Below, piece by piece: positions 47,740-60,993 of a DNA stretch of 64,000 nt. Position 1 is the first letter of the stretch, and each line of letters begins with the position of its first letter. The DNA comes from Enoplolaimus lenunculus. Lineage: Eukaryota; Nematoda; Enoplea; Enoplida; Thoracostomopsidae. The DNA is taken from NCBI GenBank assembly GCA_030248215.1, contig JASANG010001399.1, positions 1 to 64,000 of the forward strand, given 5' to 3'. Under the pieces are notes generated by a model. That model made no database searches. It saw nothing but the letters and a program-made list of their open reading frames with translations, and had not been told where the DNA came from. A program made the translations under genes and the position numbers.

Positions 47740-49495
47740 ACTTAACATTGGTAGTTTTAGAAAAGAGAACAGCTGATGCATTCTAAGCGTATGTATGCAG
47801 TTGGACATTACATGTTCATTAATATATACACATGTAAAATTTTCAAAACGAAATTCACAAAAATCAACCGGGACCCACCGGAATTTAGCACCCTGGGATG
47901 AATTCAAATAAATATCAACACCTTTCGCTCAAAATACCAAAAACTCATTATGCAACTGCCGGAACCTTCGGCAACTATTCTAACGGAGCCGGAGGTTGAT
48001 TTTCAGCCGGAAATGAAATAGTCAGACCTACAATTGTATCTTGATATTCAACGAAATTTCTTGACAATCCTACTGAAACATTTAACCTGTCACTAGAATA
48101 TATTGCATCGTTTCTGTGCCATATCAGTAATTAAAAAGCTTTTCGACACTAAATAATCAAAGTAAAAAGCAAAATAAAAAACCATCTGATACAAAGTTTG
48201 TTAATTTCAACGAGTTTCTTAATTTTGCTTATAGTTAATCATCAACTAATGGCAGGGCGCTTATGTAATACGAAGGGTTCTAGGGACAAGTACTCCCAAT
48301 TGAAATTTCTAGACACGAGAAAAAAGCAAGCAATCTTATAAGCTTGAAATATTATCCGCTCACTACGCTCGCGTGCAAAAAACCGTTGTTAAATGTCCAA
48401 CTCAAAATCAAATCCTGGCTACGCCTCTGTTTAAGCGATTAACGTTTTGGGCAGCTTTATAGCCGGTGTTGTTACTTGGAAACATTTGACACGCTTATTA
48501 GCTCTACCACTTTCACTGCCTGCAGAAACAAAACCTCACTGTTAACATAATTCATTACTTCACATACATGACATGTTGGAACGATTCCAACTGGTTTTGT
48601 TAAATTTGAACCAGATTTTATCGCAGATCTGGTAGCTAAGTAACCAATCAGTATTTAATTAGTTAGTAGTTTTTTCAAAAAACAAAGCGGTAAAGTAGTT
48701 CCGTTATTATTTCACATCAAATATAAATAGTGAACAAGTTTTCTGTTCATCACATAATCCCTTCTCATTCAAGCCTTAAAATATGATAAAATGTCGGTTT
48801 TTTTAATTTACCAGTTTTCAAATAGCTTGCTCTACAAACAGGCTAGCAAAATTTTATAAGTATAGAATTTCTTGTTGTAGATAAATAAACGCCTATGTCT
48901 GCCAGGAAACAGAGACGTCCGGTGCTCTTGTCCGCGGTAGTCGCGCCTTCCCCACCCTGTTTCTACCAGAACATTTTGAATATATCGCGTTTTCAAGTAC
49001 TGCAATGCCTTCACCCTATGTCAACGCTGTATCCAAATTTATTACTTCTGAAGTCCCGGTTACGCAGATTGGATTATAGCTCAAATTTTTGTATAAATGG
49101 ACTCGAAACTACACTAAAAAGCATGAAGTAACAGAAAAACTGAACTGAAAACAATATGTGTTTTTGTCACCGCCTTCGCGCGGTTAACGTATGTTTTCGC
49201 TAGCGGCTAAATATGAAAGCCTAAATGTGTTGAACATACGTCAGAAAATTTAAAACATTCTTTACCAGCAGTTTATTTGAAGACGGAAATATTTTTCGTT
49301 AAACCGTGTAAAATTTAGTCAATCAGTTTTTAGACTTTGGATTGTGTCAAATGTTGTTAATGTTGGCTTTGTGTTGGTATAATACACATTTATGCAACCA
49401 GTCAGTTGTTCTGCTCTCAAAACAAATGCAGCCCAATCATACCGTCTTACTCCCTGCTTGGATAGTACTCCTGCAGACTTCCCTGTTCGTTCAAA
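47740..49495. other. Intergenic, no gene seen
   Basis: AT-rich sequence with a fragment of the dispersed GCTCACTACGCTCGCG repeat near 48360. Open frames are short and not protein-like. Confidence 0.45.
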
Positions 49496-49502
49496 CATAT
49501 GT

Positions 49503-49704
49503 TGTAGGAACGGTTCATTTGCATAGTTGTGTAGGTTCATTTTGCATAAAAGTCAAATTTCCATCTCTTACGTTTAGCAATGCCATAACAGCCGCCAAGT
49601 AACCGTGAACGAGAATAATGTAAGTAGGCGGCAAATGTAAGGGAGGAAAATTTGACTTTTATGCAAATGAACCTAAAGAACCATGCAAGTGAGCCGTTCC
49701 TACA
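49503..49704. mobile_element. MITE with ~75-bp TIRs and ATGT duplications
   Basis: Each arm reads TGTAGGAACGG, GGTTCATTT(T)GCATAAAAGTC, AAATTT from the outside in; the right arm is inverted. Only about 50 bp separates the arms. ATGT flanks both sides (49499-49502, 49705-49708). The short spacer and long arms make this a near-perfect hairpin. Confidence 0.75.
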
Positions 49705-50751
49705 ATGTCGTGAGCCCTGCTCTCACATCGAAGTTTGGTTTTGTGAGTTAAGATGACAGTTTTCGTTCAACATTGCACACAAGTGTCTAAAAAGTCAGAG
49801 CTTTTCCAATTTCAACAAGAAACAAATTTTTGGTTTTATGAAACACTATTATAAATGAGTTATGTACGTTGGAAGCTGCGATGTTTGCATCGCAACAGAA
49901 ACGTATGTTGCCAATTTTGATTCCCGTACATGTCACCTGCCAATATTCTCAAGCTTATACTGAAAATATTAATTGTCAAGAAATATAAACCTGTTAAAAT
50001 TAAATCAGTACTTAAAACCACGTGAAACCATTCACGATTGTGAACTGTAAATCAAAACATTAGTTTATTAGCTTGTCGCGGTAACTTTAAATTTAAAATT
50101 TTATCTTTTAATCAGGAAATTTGCGCAAAAAATACCAGTTAACAACATCATCTTTTTCACCATGATTTGTTCGCTTTATAATATTTTAGCATTGCAAATA
50201 TTGCAGCCATTTTAACCAGTTAAAACGCAAACACATGTCAAACTCAAGAGGAACAGGTTTACGAAAACGCTTGCCAGACTTTAAGCTTGAGCCTAAACCT
50301 TAACTTTAAATGTGGAGCAAGTGTACAAGAGCCTAAGTACCCTGCTCCAAATTTGTTCACTGAAAACATGATCTGACTAGAACGTACTGAGAGCAGATTC
50401 ACAAAAAACATGAGCGATTAGTAGTAACCCGCTCTGTAAAATTTCAATTTGAACACTACTGTTATATATGTGTAAATGCTTTGTCATGGTTCGATAGACC
50501 CATTGGCAGACTGCCAATTGAAAACTTGTGATTTTCATGTGATATATCTTTGTTGATTTTCGCATTGCTTTAGCTATATCTTTCGAAAGTTGTCGGCATA
50601 GAAACAAGGGTCCAAGTTCTCATATGCGTATAGCATATATCACAAGTCAACGATAGATTTTCAACCTAAAGAACTCCAGCAAATGTGGATCTCAAAGTTG
50701 GTACAGAAGTAAGGGAAGTCAACTATGAACAGTGTGCTAAAATTCGCACCA

Positions 50752-50955
50752 CTTGTACGCTTTCTTTGAACAGGTTTTGAAATTTTCAAAATTTGGCATA
50801 ACTTAGGCTTAGGCTTAGGCTTACAGATGAAAGCGTACAAGACACGGTATCTCTTAGTGTAGTAAAAAACTCTTGTACGTTTTTCCTCAAAAGGTTTTGA
50901 AATTTTCACAATTTGGCCATAACTTGGGCTTAGGCTTAGGCTTAAGCTTGTGGAT
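50752..50955. mobile_element. Two adjacent TTGTACGCTTTC-type elements with TTAGGC cores
   Basis: The copy at 50752-50841 begins CTTGTACGCTTTCTTTGAAC and ends GATGAAAGCGTACAAG, with (TTAGGC)3 inside. A second, 3'-truncated copy starts CTCTTGTACGTTTTTCCTC near 50871 and contains the same GGTTTTGAAATTTTCA and TTAGGC block. It shows that TTAGGC tracts also occur in a TIR family with different ends. Confidence 0.65.
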
Positions 50956-51218
50956 TAAAGACCACTGACCGTTACCAACCTCCTGGCAAAACAACTTTGT
51001 CTGGCGAATAATTAATCGATTTCATAGTCATAAAAACTGCGGGTGTAACGAAAAGCAACATGTACCATAAATAATATATATGTTGCATTTTAAAAATTTA
51101 AATCATAATTATTGTCAAAAAACGCGAACAGTTAAAAATGTGATTGATTAGGTAATGCAGGAACGCACACACGACCTGTGCTATAAACCAATATACGTCA
51201 CAACATTGCACCAGGTCC

Positions 51219-51381
51219 GTAGTCAGCTCAACATGCTATCGGGAAGACAAAACAGTTTTAGGATGGGCATTTGTTTGTTTTGTAAGACTTATTTTTGAGG
51301 CTGAAAACTTTTCTAGGCAGAATAGGGCAAAAAATTTTGCCAATCGAAGCTGAGGCTTCCTGGGGCCCCCTCTAGCTCTCG
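51219..51381. mobile_element. GTAGCC-family MITE, diverged copy
   Basis: GGTCCGTAGTCAGCTCAACA and CCTCTAGCTCTCGGGCC mark the ends; AAAACTTTTCTAGGCAGAA matches the reverse core. Confidence 0.55.
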
Positions 51382-51389
51382 GGCCGACT

Positions 51390-54300
51390 TTATACTAGTG
51401 TAAGAACCATTTCTGTAAACATAGGCTCCGGTACAAATGTGCAAGGGGGGCGCAGTTGCTCCACCGTTATTTCCCTGTTAACCAAATTTTACTGTATAGG
51501 TAATTATATGGAGTAGAGAGTATGAAATTTGACGCTGTTGCATCTTATTTAAATTTTTGTTATTCGACTACACTTCCACACCCCAAATCGAGCATACTGG
51601 CGGTGCGTATGGCTTTAAAATTATTGTTAAACGTCTAAACGTGGTACACATCAAAAAGATCGCATTCAAGAACTTGGTTCGCGGCAACTTACGGGAAATG
51701 AAAGAGAAATTGAAACAAATGTCATAATCGGAGCAAAACCTACTTGAGTAGACACTAAGCGTTCGTAATCAGAGATCTGTTTGGGTGAAAGAACTCATGA
51801 AATAGTGAAAATTACGTTGCTATTATGTTTTATACGTGATTTAAACTCTTTTGCTTAATATTTGAAACCGAATCTACAACTCGTCGCCTGGCAGCTGCCA
51901 AAGCATAATTTCAAGCGTAAGCCAAAAACCGTATTCACACGTGGCAGGTTTGGCACCAAGAACTCACAGCTGCAACTTACACGAATAACTTAAATTAAAA
52001 TTCGACATGCAAGGCTATTCATACTTATGAATTAATTTTGGCGTATATTCATCATGAATAAATTGCAGCTGCAAGTTCTTTGAGAAATAATTTTTAAAAA
52101 AATTGCATCTGCAAGTTTCATCTGCAACAACATTCATCGTCAAAAAGGTTTTACCCAAACTTTTTGACTTGAAAACGCTTTCATATCGGTAGAATTTTTA
52201 TTCAGCCTTTAAAAATTTAAAATTAGGCACGTCACCATCGCCGTAGAATGCGGAAATATCAAACCAGTTTAATATTTGAATTAACTCAAGCTTCTAGAAT
52301 AAATGCAAGTCTGAATTACGGTTTTAAAATTTATTCCGAATTAAAGTTTTCCTTATCCTGAAAATTCTTGGTACGCTATTATTGTTTTTTACATTAATTT
52401 GTTTTGCCATTTTTATGCTGTTGTCAACAGCTTCGTCTGCGAAAAAACGCCTGTTCTATGTCAAAAAAATAGCAAAATAAACCTAATTTTACAATGCTTA
52501 TCATTAATTGTGCATCAGTTATATTGTTTCATGTCAGTACATTGCGTTAGCCTTACTGTAAAAATCCAAGGTATGAAGCTGTTTAGTATGCTCTTTAGAA
52601 GTAAGTGTCGACTTATGTAAAAAAGATTCTAGCAAAAGCACGTATAGGCTCGTTGCAAGAGGAAATCTCTGAACAATCCAAGTCTTCAATCCTTGAACCA
52701 AAAGACATATTTTGCGACTGTTGCAAAGAGTCTTAAAGTAAAACTTCGCCCGCTCGCGTTCCTTCATAGTTCTCTTAATTGCAAACCAAAATCGTACGCT
52801 GTAAATTGGTCATATTGCTGCAACTTTACTAATTAGAGCTTGCCCAGGGCGTAAATATTTCAGCGGAACAGACCAGTTCTAAATCAATACTTCTTCCTTA
52901 TTAAAAATCCTGGCCAAACGTGCCAATCTACACTGATTGTTAGTATTTCGATCAAGGTATTGAGCAAAAACAATGAGCAAAAAAATTTTCAGCCGTAATA
53001 GCAAGGATAGCAACAATAAAATTTCGGCTTTAATATTAAATCTGTATCATATCTTAATTGTAAAAGTTAATTAATATTATTCTTAATCATATCCTCAAGG
53101 TTGTACAGCAATTTTGTTAGATTTTATGGAAAGTTTTGAATAATTTGTTTTTCAATAAAGTTAAAAGTTAACCATTATTATCTGGCTATTATGCCCTGGC
53201 TCAGTACACATCAATCACGAAAGGATCATATTTTCAAAACTTATGTTTACATTTTGGTTAGGGTTGACGGCTTACGGAAACTTATGCTTTAATGACTTTC
53301 GTATTTTTGTAATCTCACTGTTTTCGCTTTATCGACACAGGTTAATATTCTGATCCTTGAACCTAAAACGAAAAACACAATCAGACTGGTTTCAAAAGTG
53401 CTTGTTCAGTCCCCCCATTAGGTGCGTCCCACACATAGCTGCCATAAGACTAGGTCTAAGCCCAAACAAGCCAACGCTCAAACATGTGATAATGTAACAA
53501 TATGAAGACTGCCGTCTGTTAAATTTAAAAGGGCATAAAGCAAATGTCCTTTCAAAATTACTACACAAACAGTTGTATTCGCAGATCCAGAAAATTTTCA
53601 AGAAGAAGTGCAATGTATAATTAAATGAAATAAACCCAGCGAGCAAAGCCAGCGAAAATCCTAAGGCAGTTTTTCACTCGATTTCACTGATTATTTGCTT
53701 GAGTAAACGTGAAACTTTTCAAAAATTTACAAAAATATGTCGGTATCATATCAATTCTTCACCGAAAACATTTTTGGCAGATGGTACGGCGCTCCGACAC
53801 TCTTCTGTATCCGTTGTTGTACGGAAACTAACCGTTTCTTCACCTGTGTTTCCGTTTTACTACAAAATTCTTCCGCAATATAAAAAAACATGAAACATAC
53901 ATGAAACATTTACAACCAATGTTTTCCTCATTGAATCGCATGTACATAGCACCAAAAAAACATGAGTGTGTTTATACTCAAAAGCTGCAAAGAAAAGAAT
54001 TTCTGAAAAAAAACTTGACGTCTTTATTTATTGGTGAAAAGTTCAAAGTTTTCAAAAGAAACAAAAAAACGCTTCTGAGAGAAATGACAGAGAAAAAACG
54101 TACGGAAAATGCTTGCGACACAATGCGCTTGAACAGCAGCTACGACGGTGGTGTGCGCAAAATACAATTTAAAGTTTTGTGTTGTTTTTTACGTATTAAC
54201 ATTCAAAAACGAGTCTTCGTTCAATATTATTTCCCTTCATAGAAATATTATTGATTGCTCGAGCAATGAGATGGTAAATTGTTTTAACGTTAACAACGAC

Positions 54301-54530
54301 GCGTAAAGTCAAGACAAAAAGCATGCTAGGGTGTTGCACAATGTAACAATATATTTGTTTCAATAGATATTATCATCTTAGCTTTGTCTTACCTAAATTT
54401 TTCGATAATCACTGGCAAATGTAAGGGAGCCACCTCAGCTTACGCCCTCCGCCACGGCAGGAATCAGAAAAAAGACTTTGTAATGTATCATCCGCAATAA
54501 ATTGTCACGAGCTCCATGGGAAATGGCATA
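51390..54530. other. Gene-poor stretch
   Basis: AT-rich. It contains a relic of the AGCTGCAA TA-MITE (about 51910-52140). A 113-codon, Lys-rich open frame at 53901-54242 starts with ATG and ends with TAG but has no recognisable domain. Its AAA-rich codons fit local composition, so I do not call it a gene. Confidence 0.4.
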
Positions 54531-54539
54531 ACCTCAGGA

Positions 54540-54752
54540 GGCCCATGTATAGAACAGGGCCGAAACAGTAGTGTAAACATATTCCTAAGCCTAAGCCTAA
54601 GCCTAAACTTAAGTCTAAGCGTAAGTATGAGCATAGCCCTAAGCCTAAGCCTAAGCCTAGGCCTATGCTTAAGCAAAAAAGTTAGTCTAAAGCTTAAACT
54701 GACTGTATTACACCCCGCCAGAAAACGATTCGGCCCTGTTCTATGCTCGGCC
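54540..54752 (+). mobile_element. GGCC-family MITE with TTAGGC core
   Basis: Starts GGCCCATGTATAGAACAGGG and ends CCCTGTTCTATGCTCGGCC. The core is dominated by CCTAAGCCTAAGCCTAAG. The ends read GGGCCGAA rather than GGGGCGGA, a small subfamily difference. The flanking 8-mers do not match well. Confidence 0.75.
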
Positions 54753-54799
54753 CCAACGCTCGAAAATTTTTAAAATTTTTGAAGTAGACTTAAACTTTA

Positions 54800-54895
54800 G
54801 ATTAAAGTTCATTTTGCTTAGGTTTAGGCTTAAGGTATAGCTCGGTCTTACGCTTAGGCATAGGAATATGGTTATACTACTGTTAAGGCCCAGTT
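54800..54895 (-). mobile_element. Fragment of a GGCC-family MITE
   Basis: TTAGGTTTAGGCTTAAGG and GCTTAGGCATAGGAATATGG followed by CTACTGTTAAGGCCC: the core and one degraded end in reverse orientation, less than 100 bp from the previous copy. Confidence 0.6.
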
Positions 54896-55684
54896 CTGGC
54901 ATGCGATTTATAAGCATTTACAGCAAAATTTTGGGTCCAAGAGCTCAAAAATGTTTCTCCTACATGCGGCAATTCCCTATTGAACTGATTTCCTGGCTAT
55001 GTCTTCAATATATGGTCGACTAATCAAAGACCAAAGTCAATGCCTATGCTTAGCCATAAACCTAAACCTACAAGAGCAATCTGCCCATGTGCAAGTTTTT
55101 ATAAAAAACCTAATTCAACTTTGAACTTCGAAAAAGTTTCCAGCTATAGACAATGCTACAAATTCATGCTCTACGTTTCTAGAACTTGCTAGCGATGTAC
55201 CCCGTCTCCAAGGCTCTTTTAGGGGCTTCTTGTTAAAAGTTTCGAGTGTTATTCTTAGGTTAACGCAAAACTTTTGTTAACCTTAGGTTAACACTGAAAA
55301 ATTGTCAAAATTTTCGAACGTTGAGCTGACGTTATGACATTTCCTGTGGAAGCTCGTGACATTTTATTGTGGATGATCCATAATAAGGTTAATCATTAAG
55401 ATGCACTTCGACTTTTCTCTCGCGATTTTTCCAATATCTCATCCCTCTCTTCCCTCGAATAATATTCTGGATCCGCCACTGCTGATGACACCCGACTCAC
55501 GCGCGCCTGTGTCCCCCCTACAATTCATGAACCACAATATTATAGGTGTTTTTGGCACATTTTGTGTCTCGGTGAGATAATTTTATTACAGTTTGATACT
55601 AAATTTTCATAGCAACAAAACCGAACTGTCCACTCACTGTTCAATCAAAAATCTGACTACCTACGAGCATGCACGTATGGGTGT

Positions 55685-55940
55685 GGGCCCGCAGCCAGAG
55701 GTTGGCCAAGAAGGTTCGACCCGCCCTGGAAACATTTCGCCCGGCCTACAAAATTTGCAACTTTGCTTATAAGTCATCTCAAACTCGTGTACGTCCGTCC
55801 TGAAAATTGTTTAGCAAATCCTGAAAAAGCTCCGGGGTCATCGTAAACGCCTCCCACCCGTGAGACTGGGGATCGAATCTTACCTTGAAATTACATCTCA
55901 TATGAAATGGAAAATCTCCGTGTGAAAAAGGGTTAAGTTT
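55685..55940 (+). mobile_element. GTAGCC-family MITE fused to a tRNA-box tail
   Basis: The left part (GGGCCCGCAGCCAGAGGTTG, core TTGCAACTTTGCTTATAAGT) is a GTAGCC-family element lacking its right end. From about 55836 the sequence becomes the tRNA-box unit (GGTCATCGTAAACGCCTCCC, GGGGATCGAATC, tail TGTGAAAAAGGGTTAA). This is either a nested insertion with loss of the junction or a template switch. Confidence 0.6.
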
Positions 55941-56432
55941 TACATACAAATGAACTTGTTTTCTTTAGCCAGAAACCTAGCTACATGTGCCAAACTGTTT
56001 GTGGGCCCAAGCATCTATTGAAAACTGAATCTGGTCGAGGTCACAGTCACAATACCAACAGATTCATATTTTGCTAAAGTAAAAGCTGTAGTAGCGCAGG
56101 GATTACAACAAATATACAGAAATCTTCAATCGATAAATGGTTAAGACAAACTCGCAGAAATTCTAACGATGCTGAATTTACATGAAAATTACATAATTTT
56201 AAATCCCTTCTTTTCTAAGCAAAAATTGAAAAAGGGTTGAATTTTGAAAAATTATGACGTTACAGATAAAGCCGTTCAAATTATTTTCAAAACAAATTCA
56301 AACCTATAAACACAATTTCTATACGTGCATCTTAAGCAGCACAAAGTCACAACAAAAACAAAGAAATTCCTATAGCACTATATTGTATAAACCAAATTCA
56401 GAGAAAACCAAACTTATGGTTATTTCAATATC

Positions 56433-56639
56433 GGCCAATTAATAGAACAGGGCTGTAACAGTAGTATAAGCGTAATCCTATGTCTATGCCTAAACCTAAA
56501 CCTAAGCCTACGCGTAAGAATGAGCCTATACCTAAGCCTAAACCTAAGTCTAAGAACAAGCACAAAATAGTTTAAAGCTAAAACTTACTCTATTGCAGTC
56601 CGCAGAACAACGTTCCGCCTCTGATCTTTACATGGGCCT
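56433..56639 (+). mobile_element. GGCC-family MITE with TTAGGC core
   Basis: Left GGCCAATTAATAGAACAGGG, right GATCTTTACATGGGCC, core CCTAAACCTAAGCC. The left flank TCAATATC (56425-56432) recurs almost or fully intact directly after the right end (TCAATATC or T-AATATC), a good 8-bp target duplication. Confidence 0.8.
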
Positions 56640-56644
56640 CAATA

Positions 56645-58195
56645 TCTATCAAATCAATATTTATCACGTCCATAGCCAGTAGCCAGAAAGCCGTTGCAAC
56701 TCTGCCTCACTTTAGCAAAATACACTCCCCAGTTGAGAAGGTTCAACCTCGCTTGTAAGTCATCAGAAATGCTTTAGTCGTATTCCATGCGCTAGTTTGG
56801 CTGCGCGCTTGTATTCAGTGTACGCGTAAAAATTGAAATTTCAACGTAGAACTCGAGTGTTCAAAACAGACCGAGAAAAATCCCGTAAAAGTTCGGTTAG
56901 TTTGGATGGTTAGTTTCATTAAATATTCAATTAATGTGCAAATTTTCCTTTGTCTTGCGCTGAAATCAAACTACTATGTATCTGTTGTAAAGTATGTTTA
57001 TATGAGTTGCGCTATATTGCGTCGTTTCTGTGAAACTAAAAGCTGTAAGCTGCTAGAAGTTCCGACGAACATATCCTGGTACATTTAATGGATTTCTGAG
57101 CGCATGAAAATTTTGAATTTTCTTTGTTTCAATAAAACTATTAACGCCCTATCCCCAAATGCAAGCACTTACTGCAACTTTAAGGTTTGGTAAAACATTT
57201 TAAAAAGCTTCGAATAAAGCAATACCTACACTTGCAATTTTTGTAGAACAAGCTTGCAACTGTTGCCATTTTTGCATATGCAACTTATTGCAGATGGAAC
57301 TTTTAGTTGCAACCTGGTAGATGCTGAAAAATTTGTGAATTGTCTTTCGAACAAACCATTCATATCGACAAGCACAGGCTATTCAGTAATTAACATTCGT
57401 TCCTCAACGATTAAGACAAAATTTACTTTTTTCATTGGCATGAATGCAATTATATGCCAGCGGTTACAGAATACGAATTCAGAAATATTGCGTGGCCCAC
57501 GCTAACTGTAATGGCTTGCCCGCTGAACGTAAGCCTATAACCAATTGTAAACCTAAGTGTAGGATTAGACGTAAGCCTAAGTCTACGCCGTCCTGGCTCT
57601 ATGGCTAAAACACTATCCATATCTTCTTGTGGGAAAGCCCCTGTAATTAGCATGGACCCTGCTAACAGAACCGTACAAGAAATCGCACTGTACGTGGGGT
57701 TGCTTGATATGGTACTTTAATACAAATTGTCATACAGAGGCTCCAGATTAAGTATTAGTTAATTGATGGGCAGTTCTGGTAGTTCGAAACACGCTTTGAG
57801 TGTTTCTTTAGAACAAGTGCAGCTTTAGCAATTTATTTTCATCTGAAATAGGAACTTGATTTATGAGCACCTAATGAATGTTGTTAGGTTAAGGTGTGCA
57901 CAAAAATGGAAGTATATATATGTATGTATGTATATAATATTATATATAATAAAATGCAGACTATTTCAATTGTCTAGGGGATTTGTCAGATCTATTTTAT
58001 AGATACAAGTTGTCTATTTCGTGGACAGCTTTGATTAATAACTTATGGATAAAGCATTTTTTTGAGTTATGCGCCTGACTTAAAAGATTTTTAATTAAAA
58101 AGCCCCGATTTATACGCAAGATTATGAAATGAGATTGTCAGTTGAAAATGAGTACCTGGAACCGTGTTGTTGAAAATTAGGATTTTGCACGGTTA
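56645..58195. other. Gene-poor stretch
   Basis: Contains a GTAGCC-family remnant (about 56680-56770), a TTAGGC fragment (about 57525-57600) and a TATG/TATA microsatellite (57914-57952). No gene recognised. Confidence 0.45.
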
Positions 58196-58205
58196 TACTT
58201 CGTGT

Positions 58206-58439
58206 GGCCCTTGTTACCTTAAGGGGCGTCCAGGTTTCTGGTAGGTCCATAAAAGAGTAGGTTAAAATTCTAGATTACATTTTTTTGTTTATACTTAGGT
58301 TTAGGTTTAGGAACACATTTTTGCAACGCTTAGCCTTAGGCTTAGGCTAAGGAATACGCTTAATTGCAACGCTTAGCCTTAGGCTTAGGCTTACGAATAC
58401 GCTTAATCTACTGTTACGCCCGTTAAAGTGACATTGGCC
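58206..58439 (-). mobile_element. GGCC-family MITE with perfect 8-bp duplication
   Basis: Starts GGCCCTTGTTACCTTAAGGG and ends GTTAAAGTGACATTGGCC. CTTCGTGT is present on both sides (58198-58205, 58440-58447). The core has two blocks of TTAGGC hexamers separated by a duplicated GCAACGCTTAGCC segment. It belongs to the CCTGGACGCC subfamily, in reverse orientation. Confidence 0.9.
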
Positions 58440-58449
58440 CTTCGTGTCA

Positions 58450-60480
58450 TGGCTCGTTGTTTTAGAAAGATACACTAACCAAAATATCACGATGGTAAAT
58501 GTACTCGATTTCGGTTTCGTTAAGAAATCGTGTCAAAGATAACACGCTATTTTCAAAGCTTTTCGCTTTTCAACAAATTTTCGAGATGCGTTCTGTAATT
58601 AGAGAAACTTTATAATGTGTCAGAAGCAGGGCATAAACGAATAGTAAATATAACAGAAACGAAAGCGGATAGCGATTAAAATGACGGAAACCCAAACATA
58701 TACGTTGTAATTTTATATCAAATTCTTACACAGATTCTGTATGTCCAGCAAAACAGTTGAGGTATGTAAAAATATATTAACCTTGCCTAACGTCAAATTT
58801 TGTAGAAAAAGATCGCTAATTCTAAACATTTTTCAAGCATTTTGTGGCTTTGGTTTCATATGGAACAATTTCCGAATATCGGTATTGAGCAACACGATTT
58901 ATCAGAGCTATAAATTAAAAAAATCACGGAACTTCCGGTATTGTTATAAACAGACACGGATTTTTGCCTAAAACGAATATCCGGTTTGGTTACGGTAAAT
59001 AGGTTTTTAGTAACAATATAAACACTAAACGCCATTTAAACGTGGAAAGCGTTCTGTATTTTTGACACAATCCTTAATTTTACAGATGAAACACAATCCA
59101 AGGTCGATAGAGCAGTTAAAATATTTAAAATCGGTTGCCAAAACTAAATTTTAACTATCAATTTACAGGTAAAAGTGGGAAAACCTACTAACGAAAAAAT
59201 TGGAAAAAGTTAGCTTTAAAATTCAAAAACGTATGTATATTTACAAGCCTGCGTTTAGTTATTAACTGCTGATAAGAAACTGTGAAATTCCCAGAATTCT
59301 TACATTTATAGGCATTATAAGCAAAAAATGTATACACACTAGCTATTACAGCTAGCCATATCTCCGATACAAGTACAAAATGAATAGAGGTGCTTTTACT
59401 ATATTGCGGATGATGTTTTAGAACATAAACGGCGCTCAACTCTACCCAAAACATGTAAGTCCAACTGTGAAATACAGAATACTGTCAAGGCTCGAATAAC
59501 AAAGGGAGTCTATTTCTCCAGTTAGAATTCGTAAACTGATAAAGCCAAAGTTAGCAGATAAGCGGTCAATTACTCTTACTAGATTGCATAAATGCTTCCT
59601 GGAATAAATTAAGCTCAGTAAAGAATTTGATTCATTACTCACAAGTTGCCTGATAAGTTTCAACCTAGCGAGCACAAATTTATGCATCACAGGGAGTAAG
59701 AAAAGTTATAGACGAGCAAAACGACTTTAGCAACCTGTGACAAAAGGACTAAACGAGTTTAGTATAGTAAATTGTTAACACAAAAACAATACTTTATAGC
59801 TAATTTAAAACCTTGAAATTGAATGCTAAAATTATATTACGTCCATTGCGTTTTCGAAATGGCATTCGATGCTTGCGCTGCGTGCCTTTAAAACCCTGAT
59901 TATAGCATTAAATTATATTTAAAATCGTGCACCTGAGTCCTAATTTTGTCAGCGAGAAAACTAGCAATTTTTGCGGAAACTAAATTTGAACCTTATTCGG
60001 GTATAATATTCCAAGTATTTTAATTACATCGTTAGTAATATTTATGCCGTCACCTACCAACGTATTCTTCAATAAGACAAAAACGCTGAAAATCCTTCAG
60101 TACCGCAAGCTTGTACTTTATTTTTGTGTTTGTTAATTTAAATCAGTGGCCGACAAAATCGAACATCTACTTTCGGTCCAGGTAGAAAATTTATATCGCT
60201 GAATGCGGCGATTTCGGTTGTCATTTTATGAACTGTTTACAAGTTATGTCGTTCGGTGTAGCGTTGCTGTAAATTTGCGTCAATTTATGATATTTTTGAT
60301 GAAAGAGGTTTTAAAAAAACGTTGAGAACGAATTTTAACGACTTTTTATTGTTAAAATTAACAAATAAAGTATTTCAACCACCTTTTTTTTCTTCACCTC
60401 CTTTTTTCTCAAAATTTTTTGTCCCCCCTTCTTTTTTTTTTATTTTCCTTTTTTTCTTTTTTTTTCTACTCTTAATAACA
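58450..60480. other. Intergenic, no gene seen
   Basis: AT-rich with a T-rich tract (60385-60470). Open frames are short and look like chance. Confidence 0.45.
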
Positions 60481-60499
60481 CCACACATCCCACTTTTAA

Positions 60500-60659
60500 A
60501 GAAGAGGGCTGTACAGTAAGTGTAAGCTTTAGACTAATTTTTTGCGTGGCTTAGCCTTAGGCTTAGGAATATGTTCATTCTTACACGTAGGTTAGGCATA
60601 GGCTTAAGCTTAGGGATATGCTCTATAATACTGTTCTGCCCTTGTTCTTTACATTGGCC
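60500..60659 (-). mobile_element. GGCC-family MITE, left end diverged
   Basis: GAGGGCTGTACAGTAAG at the left, CTTGTTCTTTACATTGGCC at the right, TTAGGC-like core (GCTTAGCCTTAGGCTTAGG) in reverse orientation. Confidence 0.65.
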
Positions 60660-60993
60660 TGAACACATCACATTATGACAGCACATGTTCACTATAAGCA
60701 ACACTTGCTACAGAACAGCAGCACAGAGAAACGGAAATAAAAATAAAATCCGGTACTCAAATTGAACGCGAAGTATAAGAACATAAATCACTACTGGAGA
60801 ACTCAATCTTGGTACATAAATTCTCTCACTCGCAAAAACCTAAACCATATTCTAACCAATATCACCTTATGTAACCAGTTATCAGTTATGTGTGACTCTG
60901 TGTTGTGATGGTAATAGCTACAACAGATAGTGGTAAACACCCGCAATAGTTATAACTCTTGTTAGACAAAGTAGCTATGTGATTCTTTGTTTG

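Noticed and set aside
53901..54242. 113-codon Lys-rich open frame
   Set aside because: Composition fits local A-richness, no domain recognised and no splice or regulatory context; it is noted only in the surrounding stretch.
60385..60470. Poly-T tract as a LINE or SINE tail
   Set aside because: No recognisable retroelement body lies next to it; it may be simple low-complexity DNA.
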